Shown here one piece after another: positions 45,666 to 57,230 of a stretch of 64,000 bases of DNA. The DNA lies in assembly GCA_030407085.1 (NCBI GenBank), contig CM059584.1:58667501-58731500 (forward strand), written 5' to 3'. Position 1 is the stretch's first letter. Every line of letters starts with the position of its first letter. Made by a program: the position numbers and the translations under genes. Under the pieces are notes generated by a model, which was not told the DNA's origin, did not search any database, and saw nothing but the letters and a program-made list of their open reading frames with translations. The stretch is from Trichopria drosophilae. Taxonomy: Eukaryota; Arthropoda; Insecta; Hymenoptera; Diapriidae.

Positions 45666-48600
45666 AAAGTATGAATATGCTATTAAATGAATAATTTAAC
45701 ACACGTATCTATATCATTAATTTCAATTACATTAGTTTGCATATTATAACACGTACATTTTACAATATTTGCAGACTGTATGTCAGTATTTTCATTATCA
45801 CGTTTAGACTAAAATGTGCGTCAAAATTTACTCTTGCCCGTCATTAATTATAGGCATCTAGTACATCGGAGCTTTGAAACACCTGTATAATATGTTGTAT
45901 ATTTTCTTAAATCTGAAAGCATTCTCGTTGCTGATGATAATAATGCTTCTTTAATTTAATCTTGACCAAAGGTGCGAACGCAACAAATTAAGATCAGTAC
46001 CATTGCTAGTGTCTGAAATTTCTTACCCACACCTATCAAGGAGATTTCGAAAATTAATGGCAAAAGCATTCACAGTTATTAACATGCTTCTTTATAAATC
46101 ATAAGTTTGCTGTCGAGTAGATTCATAATAAACATATTGTTTAATGTAGATCGGTTAGTATCTAATTCCTTATCTTACATTTAATTCCTCACAATATTCA
46201 ATATATACCCTTCAAAGCGTCGTGTTTTATTTTTGCTTTATTGCGTCTTCTAATATATCTGCTCGCACTCTCTATATTGCAGTCATATTTTAAAGATAAA
46301 TTGTAGCTACTCCAGATATTAACGAAAACCTTTCTAATAACTAAGACTGAAAATCAAAGGACATAATTTCGTATACATTGTTTATTTGCCCATTCACCGT
46401 ATACCCACACTAATATTCTACCTATACCAAAATCAAGCAAATAATCGAAGTAATATTTTCACTTCAAATTTATTATTATACTTGAAATATCTCTCTCAGT
46501 CTAAACTTCCCTTACAAGTTTACTATATTCTGCATCTTACTTACCTTATATCGGAAACGTAAGTTAACTGATATTTTAAGCGAGGAATTTGTATATTTTC
46601 CAACCCATATGTTTGATTTATTCTCTGGAGATTATTCTATGTGTTTTCTTTCGACTCTGAGAGTACATCAATCAATGTTATCCTCTTCTTTTCTATTCCC
46701 TTGTGCCGCATTCAAATAAAACTTAAATTTTATATGTATTCAATGACGTCATCCGTCATTTTCAATTTAAAATTCCGCTTTGTCAGCACGTAAATGCATT
46801 ATTGCACTTTTATTTAAATCTGTCGGCATTTATTTAATATTTCTACGCATTTGAAAATTACATCCAGTTACTATAGAAACTTCCATAATAAGGCTTGAAT
46901 CTTATGTTAAACTTAATGATTGAATGCAATTTGTCTTGAGCCTACATTCAATATTTTTCTTCAAAATATGCAATCTGCAACATTTTACTATACCGTAGTT
47001 CATCTTAAGTAAGAACACTTCTAATTATACTTTCATGTATAATTTTGAATATTAAGCTATCTACGTTATGATACACATTGTGGACGTTTGGTGCCATTGC
47101 GAGATGTATTTTTGTTGTTTCCGTAAAATTTACTTCACCTTGACTGTGCATCTTCATGTGGTATTATACTATACGATCATCTACTTTATCAATGATTATC
47201 TACTTTTCGTATACGTATTAAATGTGGAATCGTTCATCATTGCAGTCCCATGCACATATATTGCTGTTCCCTCTCACTTCCTCTCGCTCTTTCTCACTTC
47301 TCCTCTCTCAATCATCTGTTGAACAACCGATAAAAATTATAATATTTAAGCATAATTTCACCATCATGTCAGCAAACGTGCAGACATTTATGATACGTTT
47401 TGTGTATCAGAGAGCAATAATGTAAGTGTCAAGTGCATGGTGCATGTACCCTAGTAGAAAATGCAACCAGCTTCTGGCCATTTTTTTTCTGATCTGTATG
47501 CTATAACTAACGGAGCCCAGATAAATGGCTTAAATTTCTACCAGGGCACATGCATCATGTACTTGACACTTACATTATTACTCTCTGATACACAAAAGGT
47601 ATCATAAATTTCTACACGTTTGCTGACATGATTGTGAAAATATGCTTAAATATTATAATTTTCATCGGTTGTTCAACAGATGATTGAGAGAGGAGAAGTG
47701 AGAAAGGGCGAGACGGAGAGAGAGGGAACAGCAATATATGGACATGGGACTGCAATGATGAACGATTCCACATTTAATACTTATACGAAAAGTACATAAT
47801 CATTGATAAAGTATATGATCGTTTAGCATAAGACCACATGAAGATGCACAGTCAAGGTGAAGTAAATTTAACGGAAACAACAACAATACATCTAGCAATG
47901 GTACCAAACATCCACAATGCATACCATAACGTAGATAGCTTAATATTCAAAATTATACATGAAAGTATAATTAGAAGTGTTCTTACTTAAGATGAACTAC
48001 GGTATAGTAAAATGTTGCAGATTGCATATTTTGAAGAAAAATATTGAATGTAGGCTCAAGACAAATTGCATTCAATCATTAAGTTTAACATAAGATTCAA
48101 GCCTTATTATGGAAGTTTCTATAGTAACTGGATGTAATTTTCAAATGCGTAGAAATATTAAATAAATGCCGATAGATTTAAATAAAAGTGCAATAATGCA
48201 TTTAAGTGCTGACAAAGCGGAATTTTAAATTGAAAATGACGGATGACGTCATGGAATACATATAAAATTCAAGTTTTATTTGAATGCGGTAACAGGGAAT
48301 AGAAAAGAAGAGGATAACATTGACTGCTGTACACTCAGAGTCGAAAGAAAACACATAGAATAATCTCCAGAGAATAAATCAAACATATGGGTTGGAAAAT
48401 ATACGAATTCCTCGCTTAAAATATCAGTTAACTAACGTTTCCGATATAAGGTAAGTAAGATGCAGAATATAGTAAACTTGTAAGAGAAGTTTAGACCGAG
48501 ATAGATATTTCAAGTATAATAATAAATTTGAAGTGACAATATTACCTCGATTATTACTTCGACCCAGACTAAGTCTGGACGAAGTATTGAATTTGGTCAC

Positions 48601-50478
48601 TTCGGGCAAAAAAATTACCCTATAGTTTTTCATCAAATGTCGACGTTTCAGACCCTATGGAACCCAAATCAACAATAAAAAAATTTGTGTCCGTGATCTT
48701 GTACGTACGTACGTCCGTACGTCCGTACGTCCCGTTTTTTTATCTCGCGATAACTCGCGAACGGATAAGCGTATAGACATAATTTTTTTTTTAAATACGC
48801 GTCTTGGCATAACTTAGATCTGATTAGATTTTGGCGCAGATCCATCCGTCCATTACTAAAAAAAATTACCCCCAATTAAGTTACTTCGTAGTTTTTTGCA
48901 TTTATTTTGAAAAATACAAATTTTATTAAAAAATGTTTCAAACAAAAAAGATAGAGCATGAAATTCTCTATAAAAAAGGTTATATGCATTGTCTTTCTGA
49001 AGTCAACGATAATGCCATAAAAACTGGTTTAAATTTTTTATGACTATTGTCTGAAAAAGTATTGAATTTGGTCACCTCGGCAAAAAATTACCCTATATTT
49101 TTTCATCAAATTTCGACGTTTCGACCCCCTACCCCCCAGCGATAGTCTTCGCCAGCCCCTCGGGCGGGGTGATCACCTACGGGCTCATAAGTTCTTTTAC
49201 GCCCTTGATACGACAATAACTATTTCGATATATCTAAAAGATATCCGTCAGAGATCTTTTCGACACTTTCAAGATATCTTTGACGAATTATATGTATATA
49301 TATATTGTATATATAAGATCATAATGATACAGACAGTAATTAGTAAAACACTGTAAACATGTAATATGCATCGAATATTCTATTACAATACAAGTGCTTG
49401 AAGTAAGTGTTTTGCAACCTTTATTTATTAATACTTCGGCTGGTCTGTTGTCGGGGTCGAAGTTTTGAAAATGCACATTTTCAATTTTCATACATATAAG
49501 AAACACTATATTGTTGTAACATATCTATCGAAGCCACTTGGACATAAATATGATTGGACCCCCAAATATCGATATAATTTTATAATATAATTGAAAGCTG
49601 TTAGTAAACGAACGAGTATTAAGAAATAGCCGACTCTTCACTGGGTCGAAGTTTCTGAGCGAGCGAAGCGAGCGAGGCACCACGCCAACAATAGTTTGTT
49701 AGATGTTTTTGGTATGGGTAGAATATTAGTGTGGGTGTACGGTGGATGGTCAATTAATCAATGTATACGAAATTATGTCCTTTGATTTTCCGTCTTAATT
49801 GTTAGTAAGGTGTTCGTTAATATCTGGAGTAGCTACAATTTATCTTTAAAATATGACTGCAATATAGAGAGTGCGAGCAGATATATTAGAAGACGCAATA
49901 AAGCAAAAATAAAACACCACGCTTTGAAAGGTATATATTGAATATTGTGAGGAATTAAATGTAAGATAAGGAATTATATACTAACCGATCTACATTAAAC
50001 AATATGTTTATTATGAATCTACTCGACAGCAAACTTATATTTATATAGAAGCATATTAATAACTGTGAATGCTTTTGCCATTAATTTTCGAAATCTCCTT
50101 GATAGGTGTGGGTAAGAAATTTCAGACACTAGCAATGGTACTGATCTTAATTTGTTGCGTTCGCACCTTTGGTCAAGATGAAATTAAAAAAGCATTATTA
50201 TCATCAGTAACGAGAATGCTTTCAGATTTAAGGAAATATACTACATATTGTACAGGTGTTTCAAAGCTCCGATGTACTTGATGCCTATAATTAATGACGG
50301 ACAAGAGTACATTTTGACGCACATTTTGGTCTAAACGTGATAATGAAAATACTGACATACAGTCTGCAAATATTGTAAAATGTACGTGTTATAATATGCA
50401 AACTAATGTAATTGAAATTAATGATATAGATATGTGTGTTAAATGATTCATTTAATTGCATATTCATACTTTTATCAC
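45666..50478. repeat. Giant palindrome: 1.8-kb arms, about 80-bp centre
   Basis: The left arm 45666-47465 is matched by the reverse complement of 47545-48561 plus 49708-50478. Examples: 'aaagtatgaatatgc' at the outer left and 'gcatattcatacttt' at the outer right; 'catgtcagcaaacgtg' with its complement near the centre. Identity looks above 90%. The right arm is split by an insertion at 48562-49707. No coding region is convincing; the frame at 50069-50281 lies in the arm. It fits a very large foldback or an inverted duplication. Confidence 0.92.
48562..49707. mobile_element. Insertion in the right palindrome arm
   Basis: Absent from the mirror position (about 46450), so inserted. It starts near 'acttcgacccagactaagtc' and ends near 'gggtcgaagtttctgagcga' plus a short GC-rich tail (gcgaagcgagcgag), giving loosely inverted ends around ttcgaccca/tgggtcgaa. 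Two internal segments beginning 'agtattgaatttggtcac' (48590 and 49058) are a direct repeat. It contains a gtacgtacgtacgtccgtac-type simple repeat at 48702-48732. No transposase recognised. Confidence 0.7.
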
Positions 50479-51195
50479 CAACATTTCCAAATTACCGCAA
50501 TTAAGCTTGTTTAGTTAAATTGTATAATGATCGTATATATTAAATTGTATCATTATTTACGAAAAAATCGTTGAATATTTACTCCCTTACATATGAAAAT
50601 ATTCAATGATTATTGAAAGTGTGTTTCGACTGTCGAAAAGAAACATGAAGTAAGATAGAACTATATAAGCTTTACAGACAGATCATTGAGAATTTTTCAC
50701 TTTTCCTTTCAAAATGACTAATGTTTTAGGGAATCAGATACGCACATTTAAATAGAATTAATCTATACATGTCTTCATGTTGAATTTTGGTTTTGTCTTT
50801 TATTTCATATACGGTGTCAGTCTTTTTAAGTGATAATGTATGGAAACATCAGTTCTATAAACGATTTAATATTAATAATAATAATAATATCAAATTTTAG
50901 TGTATGATGTGAAAACATAGGAAGTTTTCAAAGGTTAATTTATTACCATGAAAATTATTTATTGATATAATGACTGTGTCTTTTTCTATTACACTAGGTG
51001 TGATGGATAGGAATAAAGACTCTTTATGCCAATAAATTTAACAAAATACCTAGAACAATAGTATTCATATGTGAATGACTTGGATAACTAATTACGATTA
51101 CAATGTGGAAGTAACAAAATTCTGTCAAATATGACAATGTTTCGTGTAGTGTGATTATTCAAATCATTATTGTAAACGGAATTAAATAGTCATGT

Positions 51196-51237
<42 letters not shown>

Positions 51238-51480
51238 TTATTATTATCTTAATGAAACATACATTGTCGTCTTTCGTTTTGTTTTTACATTGCCAGGAAG
51301 AAAGATGTAGAGTAGATAAGACGACTTAGACCATATAAGATTTATGCATGGACTGACTTTAAGATGTGATGATTTTAAGTATTTGTTTTTAGAGTGCAGT
51401 TCATCGCGATTTAATATACATACAAAAATTAAATGTTTAAACGATGTCAACTTAATGACTGAACATTTTTTATTTAAAAT
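50479..51480. other. No gene recognised
   Basis: AT-rich; includes a (GA)n tract at 51197-51234 (38 bases). Confidence 0.5.
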
Positions 51481-52100
51481 TTAGAGATCTTTGGCACGCT
51501 CAATTGTATTACCCACATAGAAATAAAATCTCCAGAATATCCCTAGAATGTCACAAACGTTACAATTGAAATATTGCAATTGCAATATCTCTAGAATATG
51601 CTGAGAATGTCTCAAACAAAATGTTGCAAATGAGATATTCTGATAACATTTCATTTGAAATATTTTATATATATGATTTTCAGAATATCCTAGAAATGTG
51701 TTATTCGAAATGTCAAACAACATTTCAAACTTGATGTCGCCCGAATGTTGCTCAGAAAATATTGCAGAACATTGCAGATGAGACATTCTGAGAATATTTC
51801 ATTCGAGATATTATATTAGTATTATATGTATTATTGCTATATGTATTATTATTAGAATATTCTGGAGATGTCCCATTTGAAATGTCTCACCATATCTCAA
51901 ATTTAACATCGCTAGAATGTTTTGCGAGTATCGTTGCAGAACATTGCAGATGAGACATTCTGGAAATATTTCATCTCAGACATTCTATACATATGGTTCT
52001 TAGAATATTCTGGAGATACCTCGCCTGAAATGTCTCACCATAATCAATATGCGGTCTACGTTTTAGTATAAGTTACTAATGTTCACACGGTAATAATATA

Positions 52101-52175
52101 TATTCGAGCGTAGCGTACTGGTTAAGACGTCAGATTAGTAAACGGAAGACCCGGGTTCGATTCTCGGTCGGGGCA
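52101..52175 (+). mobile_element. tRNA-Thr-like SINE head or tRNA pseudogene
   Basis: gtagcgtactggttaagac (A box), an anticodon-loop-like TTAGTAAA with AGT, and gggttcgattc (B box). The T stem pairs (CCGGG with CTCGG), but the 3' acceptor strand TCGGGGC does not pair with the 5' end, so it is not functional. Confidence 0.55.
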
Positions 52176-52232
52176 AATTATTTTCAGCTTTCGCTATATA
52201 TAGCGAAATTGTAAAACTATATTCGTAATGAC

Positions 52233-53137
52233 ATATGTAATGACACATACTGGGACGTACTTTAAGAGCACGCACAATAAACGGCTTTTTGCCGGATCTG
52301 AAAATTTATTTTCGACCGTTTACCGCCCGAATGACGGACGCGCCAGGTAAGCGGCCTTACTCGGCTGGCTCAGTATTCCCGGGGAGCAAGATCTCGACCC
52401 AGAGGGGGTCGTCCTTGCCTCCTTCCGTGCCTGAAATCGCGAAAACCTAATGGCGGCTCCCGCACTCCGCCTCGCACAGCTACGGAAATTGAGGGGCAAG
52501 GAACACGCGGGACACAATTTATATTAGACAATTATTGATAAATTTATTGATAAATATCAAAAAAAGGATATAGTGGGCTCAAGGCCCGGTACAAATGTAG
52601 AGGTATTGGCTCAGGGCCGACTTACATTGTTAGTCGCGGTCGGCTTCTCCCTTCGCCGCCTCGCTCGCTCGCTCGGTTTGACCTCGTCTCCGGTTCTCCG
52701 GGAAACCCGGGCTCGCTAGGTCGTCAGCTCCCGGTATGGATCCTCGGGCTCGTCCTCGTGTGGCACCCCGTACCTCGTCTCCGGGCAAAGTGTCGGCTCG
52801 TGACTTCCGACGTTCCTCGCAAAGCTCCTCGGGCGCGTTCTCCTCGAGATCGCCGGGACTCGACTTTACGACTCGACGATACTACTAGCGCAATTCCCTC
52901 GATTCGCGTAACGTAACTAATACTCTCGAATGTCCTAGGCGAACTGCCGGTCTGGACTCTACCGGCCGCTCCGCTCGCTTCCGGAGTCCACCGAGCGCCC
53001 CCAATCGGCGGCGCTCGGGCTGGTTCGGGGCCATTCCTGCAATACCAGACCGTCACGAAAATGCACGACTATTCGAAACGTCCGCACTTCCACGACGGCG
53101 AACGTAATAGGTCCGCCGGCGTAACGCCCCGTTACAA
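52233..53137 (-). mobile_element. GC-rich block, candidate solo LTR
   Basis: Read minus, it begins TGTAACGGGGCGTTAC (53137) and ends near GTCATTACA (about 52233), i.e. TG...CA with weakly inverted ends. Composition is far richer in GC than its surroundings. The 110-residue minus frame (53056-52724) is Arg/Ser/Gly-rich and probably a composition artefact. No convincing target duplication. Confidence 0.4.
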
Positions 53138-53655
53138 TACATAATAATAAAAATCAAATTAAATATCTATAATAATTAGTTTTATTTTTTAAGCTTTCTT
53201 TATGACCGAAATGTCTTCAGAATATGAAAAGAATATCTGTAGAACATCTCCAGAATGTATATGTTCTATTCCAGAATAACCTCAGAACGTCTCTGCAATA
53301 ACTCTAGAATATTACAGATGTCACCAGAATATCAAAAAAGCGGACATAAGACGTTCTGGGAATGTCTCTAAAATGTCCCTGAGAACATCTCCAGAATATT
53401 AATGTCTCAAAAGTAATATTCTGGAAATGTCATCGGGATATTTCTCTTCTATGTGGGTATAAATGGATCGAAACTTGTATTCGATCTAGTGACCCTGATA
53501 ACTATCCGTTTTTGTTACACTCTGATTTGATTTCCGATTCATAGGATTTGTCGAGGCGATACTACTATCTAGAAAGAAAGGTACGACGTATACCCATAAG
53601 TTAGAGGTACCACGCCATATGTGGAAGTGGCAAAGAGTGTGTGAGAAGGAGGGAG

Positions 53656-53663
<8 letters not shown>

Positions 53664-53686
<23 letters not shown>
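53664..53686. repeat. (GA)n simple repeat
   Basis: Mirror of the (TC)-rich tract at 28.43 kb in the inverted duplicate. Confidence 0.9.
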
Positions 53687-53739
53687 ATGATGCGTCAATT
53701 AATGGAGGGGAGAAGCAAATCAGTATTAGGTACTAGAAA

Positions 53740-54255
53740 TGTAGTATATTGCCAACGTGTAAGGATTCCCCCGATCTGGTAATCGGTTTATACCGAAGGA
53801 AATGTGCATTATGGATATTTCTGACAGTGATGTTGTAAAGTACGTTTCGAACGTAAAACAATTGGTTAATGCACAATTATCATGGTCTACGATTGGAATC
53901 GGGCGATATACCCTTTGATGCAATAAACGAAACGTTGGAAGACATCGTTACATGTGCTCACAAGATATACGTAAAAGGCGTAGCCAAAAAAAAAATATAG
54001 TTGCAGGAAATTTTAGATGCTGCATTGCTGTTGACCAAGACATATTGGCCCGTCCATCTCTACCAAAACTCATAGGATAAAATGCCTCAAAATTGGATAC
54101 CGGAAAATCTTCAAGACCAGCGTGCATCTCTTCAAAGGTGAATGAGAATTTTCTATGAAGTGAAACGTCATGAATTAGTGGAAACGAAAGACATCGAGGG
54201 CCCACCTATAGATTTCAACTCAACGTTTGCCGAACGTGACATTAAAGAAGCACCC
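53740..54255 (+). pseudogene. Diverged paralog of the 'VDVQGF' family, copy 2
   Basis: In one frame, NRFIPKE-like coding near 53790; in another, NYHGLRLESGDIPFDAINE (about 53872-53930) then IYVKGVAK; finally a YEVKRHELVETKDIE segment near 54160-54200. This is the same domain order as the main copy at 55 kb, but with several frame breaks and lower similarity. It is the inverted partner of 27840-28365. Function unknown. Confidence 0.6.
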
Positions 54256-54600
54256 ATATAGAAATAAAATCTTCAGAATATCCCCAGAATGTCACAAACG
54301 TTACAATTGAAATATTGCAATTGCAACATTTTCAGAATATTTTGAAAATATCTCAAACAAAATGTTGCAAATGAGATATTCTGATAACATTTCATTTGAA
54401 ACATTCTATATGTATAATTCTCAGAATATTCTAGAGATGTAGTATTCGAAATGTCTCACGACATTTCAAACTTGATGTCAACCGAACGTTGCTCAGGAAA
54501 TGTTGCAGAACATTGCAGATGAGACATTCTGGAAATATTTAATTCGCGATATTCTACACATATGGTTCTTAGAATATTCTGGAGATGATGCAGTGCATTT
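54255..54600. repeat. Relative of the AGAATATTCT repeat element
   Basis: Collinear with 51511-52030 (caaacgttacaattgaaata, aatgttgcaaatgagatatt). It interrupts the end of the preceding pseudogene; no counterpart at this point in the 28-kb copy. Confidence 0.8.
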
Positions 54601-54637
54601 CAAGATATAATCTTGTTCACGCTATAATAATATACAT

Positions 54638-54706
54638 GCGACCATAGCGTAGTGGTTAAGACATCAGCGTAGTAAACGGAAGACCCGGGGTCGAAACCTG
54701 TATGGC
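54638..54706 (+). mobile_element. Second tRNA-Thr-like pseudo-head
   Basis: gcgaccatagcgtagtggttaag..., AGT-containing loop (cgtagtaaacgg) and a damaged B box (gggtcgaaac). Highly similar to 52101-52175. Confidence 0.55.
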
Positions 54707-54986
54707 GATGTTTAAGATGTGGTAAATTGTACACACACATTAAAAAACGGTCAGGAACCTGATTAATTACATTGCCCACGTGTCCAAACTCGTATGTCAT
54801 TATTAGAATTTTACGTTCACTTTCACAATACGGTTGCTAGCCTACGATATATTCCTACACAGGCACCGAGAAGCGACTATGATGTCAGCAATAGCTGACC
54901 ATTATGGTAGCCATTATTGCGCATGCGTCAATAAATGAATAAAATGCGTTTATACTTTAATCGCTAGTGAACCAGTTTCATACGAA

Positions 54987-55786
54987 ATGGAATATATTGT
55001 AGACGTACAGGGATTCCGCGGGCCTGGAAATCGCTTCATACCGAAGGAACTGTCTATGATGAATATTTTCGTCGATGAAATTGAGACTTATGTGTTTAAA
55101 CCAACATATCAATGGGTGTGGTTACCTTTACACTATAAAAGAGTCAATAACTGGTTAATGCATAATTACCATGGCAATCTGCTGACGTTTTCTTTGTTGC
55201 TATAAACGAGACTTTGGAGGATATCGTTAAATGTGCCAACAAAATTTATGTAAAAGGAGTCGATAAAAAATGTTGGTTGGAGGATATATTGAACGTTGAA
55301 AATGTTATTGATCTCGACGTTTTGGACTGCCCATCTCTGAAAAAACTGAAGCAACAGCAGCAATATGAATTGTCGGAGAAGTGTGAAAGCCATACGATTA
55401 ATGGAACTTGCACTAAAGAAAATGTACAAATACTTGAAAATTGGGTATTGGGAAATCTACTTGAACAGCCTGCATCTCTTCAACGTTCATTACGGATTTA
55501 TTACGAAGTGAAACGTCTCGCATTGATGGAAACGAAAGATATAGAATGTCTACCAATCGATTTCATCTGCATGTTTGCTGAACGACAAATTGAAGAAGCT
55601 TGGACCTGCTTGCCACCTGCTATGCAAATGCATTCTGAAATACGTGAATGTCGACCATGTTATAAACATTTCGAATCAAGCTATGAAACGATAGATGGTG
55701 AACCGCTTATGATTAAAGACTGCATCAGTTGTCAAATTAAAAGCGACGCAATAGTTGACGATATTGAAAATATAAATTTTATGTAA
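54987..55786 (+). pseudogene. Uncharacterised 'VDVQGF' family gene, copy 2
   Basis: The first frame (54987-55205) runs MEYIVDVQGFRGPG... through KPTYQWVWLPLHYKR to WLMHNYHG. A one-base shift near 55175 moves to the frame in which INETLEDIVKCANKIYVKG continues to the stop at 55784-55786. The second part has DCPSLKKL, CESHTINGTCTKENVQILENW, CRPCYKHF and CISCQ, so two possible Cys pairs near the end. It is uninterrupted by the foldback that splits the copy at 25 kb. About 265 residues in total if the shift were absent. Both copies share a break at this place, so either it is ancestral or a spliced/shifted form exists. Confidence 0.62.
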
Positions 55787-56764
55787 TAGCTATTTTATAT
55801 TTTTATGTATAACAATATTGTAAACAAAACAAATTAATGTAATGTATGAATATATGAACGTGAAAAATAAAATTTATTAAATACATCTTCTGTATTTTCT
55901 TCATCTTCCTTCCTGCATGATATTGTACAAAAAAAAATATATTTATGAAAGGGTCGATGATCGACGTAATGATTAATGGGTTTTACAGTCGAAGCGTTGC
56001 GATGGTGATAATGGGAACGGTTTTCAATAGGAGGAGAGTCGAAAACGAGACTTTGCACCTTATAAATGAAAATCTGTGGTTAAAATATGTAGGTCAAGAA
56101 GGATTTCGAAACAATTTGTCACGAAACGGGAAAATGGAAATATGGATGCTAGATGGAACGAATTTTTTAATGGATAGGTAGGCCAAAGGTTTTTTGAACG
56201 CGTTGAGACTTGATTAGAAGCGTTTCTAAATTAATTTCCAAATGGTCTTAGCAGTTTTGTGTGAAGGGACGCAACGATTTCGTCACTATTGGAGATCATT
56301 GAGTTACGCTAACGGCTTGTCAAGGGAAAGGTCTACAAACCGGTTATGCGACTGTCATATTGGTGGAGGATTTCCCCGACGAGAGAAAATTCTAAAAGGT
56401 GAATTCGAACTTACAACATGACAGGGGAGAGGTCAAAGCTCTGATTGCATCACTAACGAGTAACAGGTTTTTAAATTTGTGTCAGATTTAAAAAGTAGGT
56501 CGTCGATATACGGGATTGGGCTAGACACCTTCAAACCACCTGAAATACGTCGGTAACGGTGTATCATATTGAAACAGAGATTTCCCAACAGGGCACATTT
56601 AAAAGATCGAAAGATATATGCATAACGCCACAGCATTAATCTTCGAAAACTCAATGGACCGTCCACGAAGTCCTTACGTCATCTTAATGACCTAATTGAA
56701 TGACGGTCAGATTTCCCAATGAGAAAGTCTTGAATTCAACCCGTGTACTAAACATCAAATCAAA
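55787..56764. other. Duplicated spacer, inverted copy of 23.26-24.3 kb
   Basis: Includes the 78-residue plus frame 55945-56181 and the minus frame 56666-56433, whose mirror is 23435-23692. No family recognised. Confidence 0.5.
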
Positions 56765-56990
56765 AATGCTAATCAATCCGCGAATCGGTCCGCGACTCAG
56801 TCCACGACTCATTCCGCGAATTAGTCCACGAATCAGTCCGCGAAGTAGTCTGCGAATCAGTCTGCGAATCAGTCCGCGAATTAGTCCACGAATCAGTATG
56901 CGAATTAGTTCACGAATCTACCACCTCGCCTGCTGCGACAGCGCCGCGACTGTGGCGACGCCTGGTGGCGGCGGCGGGAACGAATTTAGG
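56765..56990. repeat. 12-bp minisatellite and GC-rich patch, inverted copy
   Basis: The repeated 12-mer (cgaatcagtccg type) gives an artificial SPRISPRI-type peptide. Mirror of 23038-23260. Confidence 0.9.
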
Positions 56991-57004
56991 ACGGTCATAC
57001 CTCT

Positions 57005-57230
57005 ATTACTACCTCGTATAAATAGACATGAGAGCTCTGATATCCATTAAACAAAATACGATATATAAAATATATTTATATACAAATAATGATTTATAAA
57101 AAGTTTGTGCCTTTCTTACCAGACTCTAATAAATCTATTGAGAGCTCTGGTAATAAATAAAAAAATGTGAAACATGGTAAGTTCATTGATGTACATAATC
57201 ATATATTTTAAACCACTAAAATGGCCATAC
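57005..57230. repeat. 113-bp satellite units, inverted block
   Basis: Two units with tcgtataaatagacatgaga and gagagctctggtaataaata. The array resumes at 59340-59472 and 60139-60195 after insertions. Confidence 0.85.

Larger units (their letters stand above)
51511..53460. mobile_element. Element with terminal inverted repeats and internal AGAATATTCT-type repeats
   Basis: Left end ACCCACATAGAA (51511), right end TTCTATGTGGGT (to about 53458). The interior is built of degenerate repeats such as agaatattctggagatgtc and acattgcagatgagacattc. A tRNA-like sequence and a GC-rich LTR-like block (52.1-53.14 kb) interrupt the middle. A shorter relative lies at 54255-54600. Confidence 0.7.

Noticed and set aside
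43996..45670. Target duplication for the 44-kb LTR
   Set aside because: The flanks (gggg and aaag) do not match, so insertion bounds rest on TG...CA ends only.
56700..57050. SPRISPRI-type repeat protein
   Set aside because: The 12-bp minisatellite is a multiple of three, so any frame gives a repeat peptide; no gene context.
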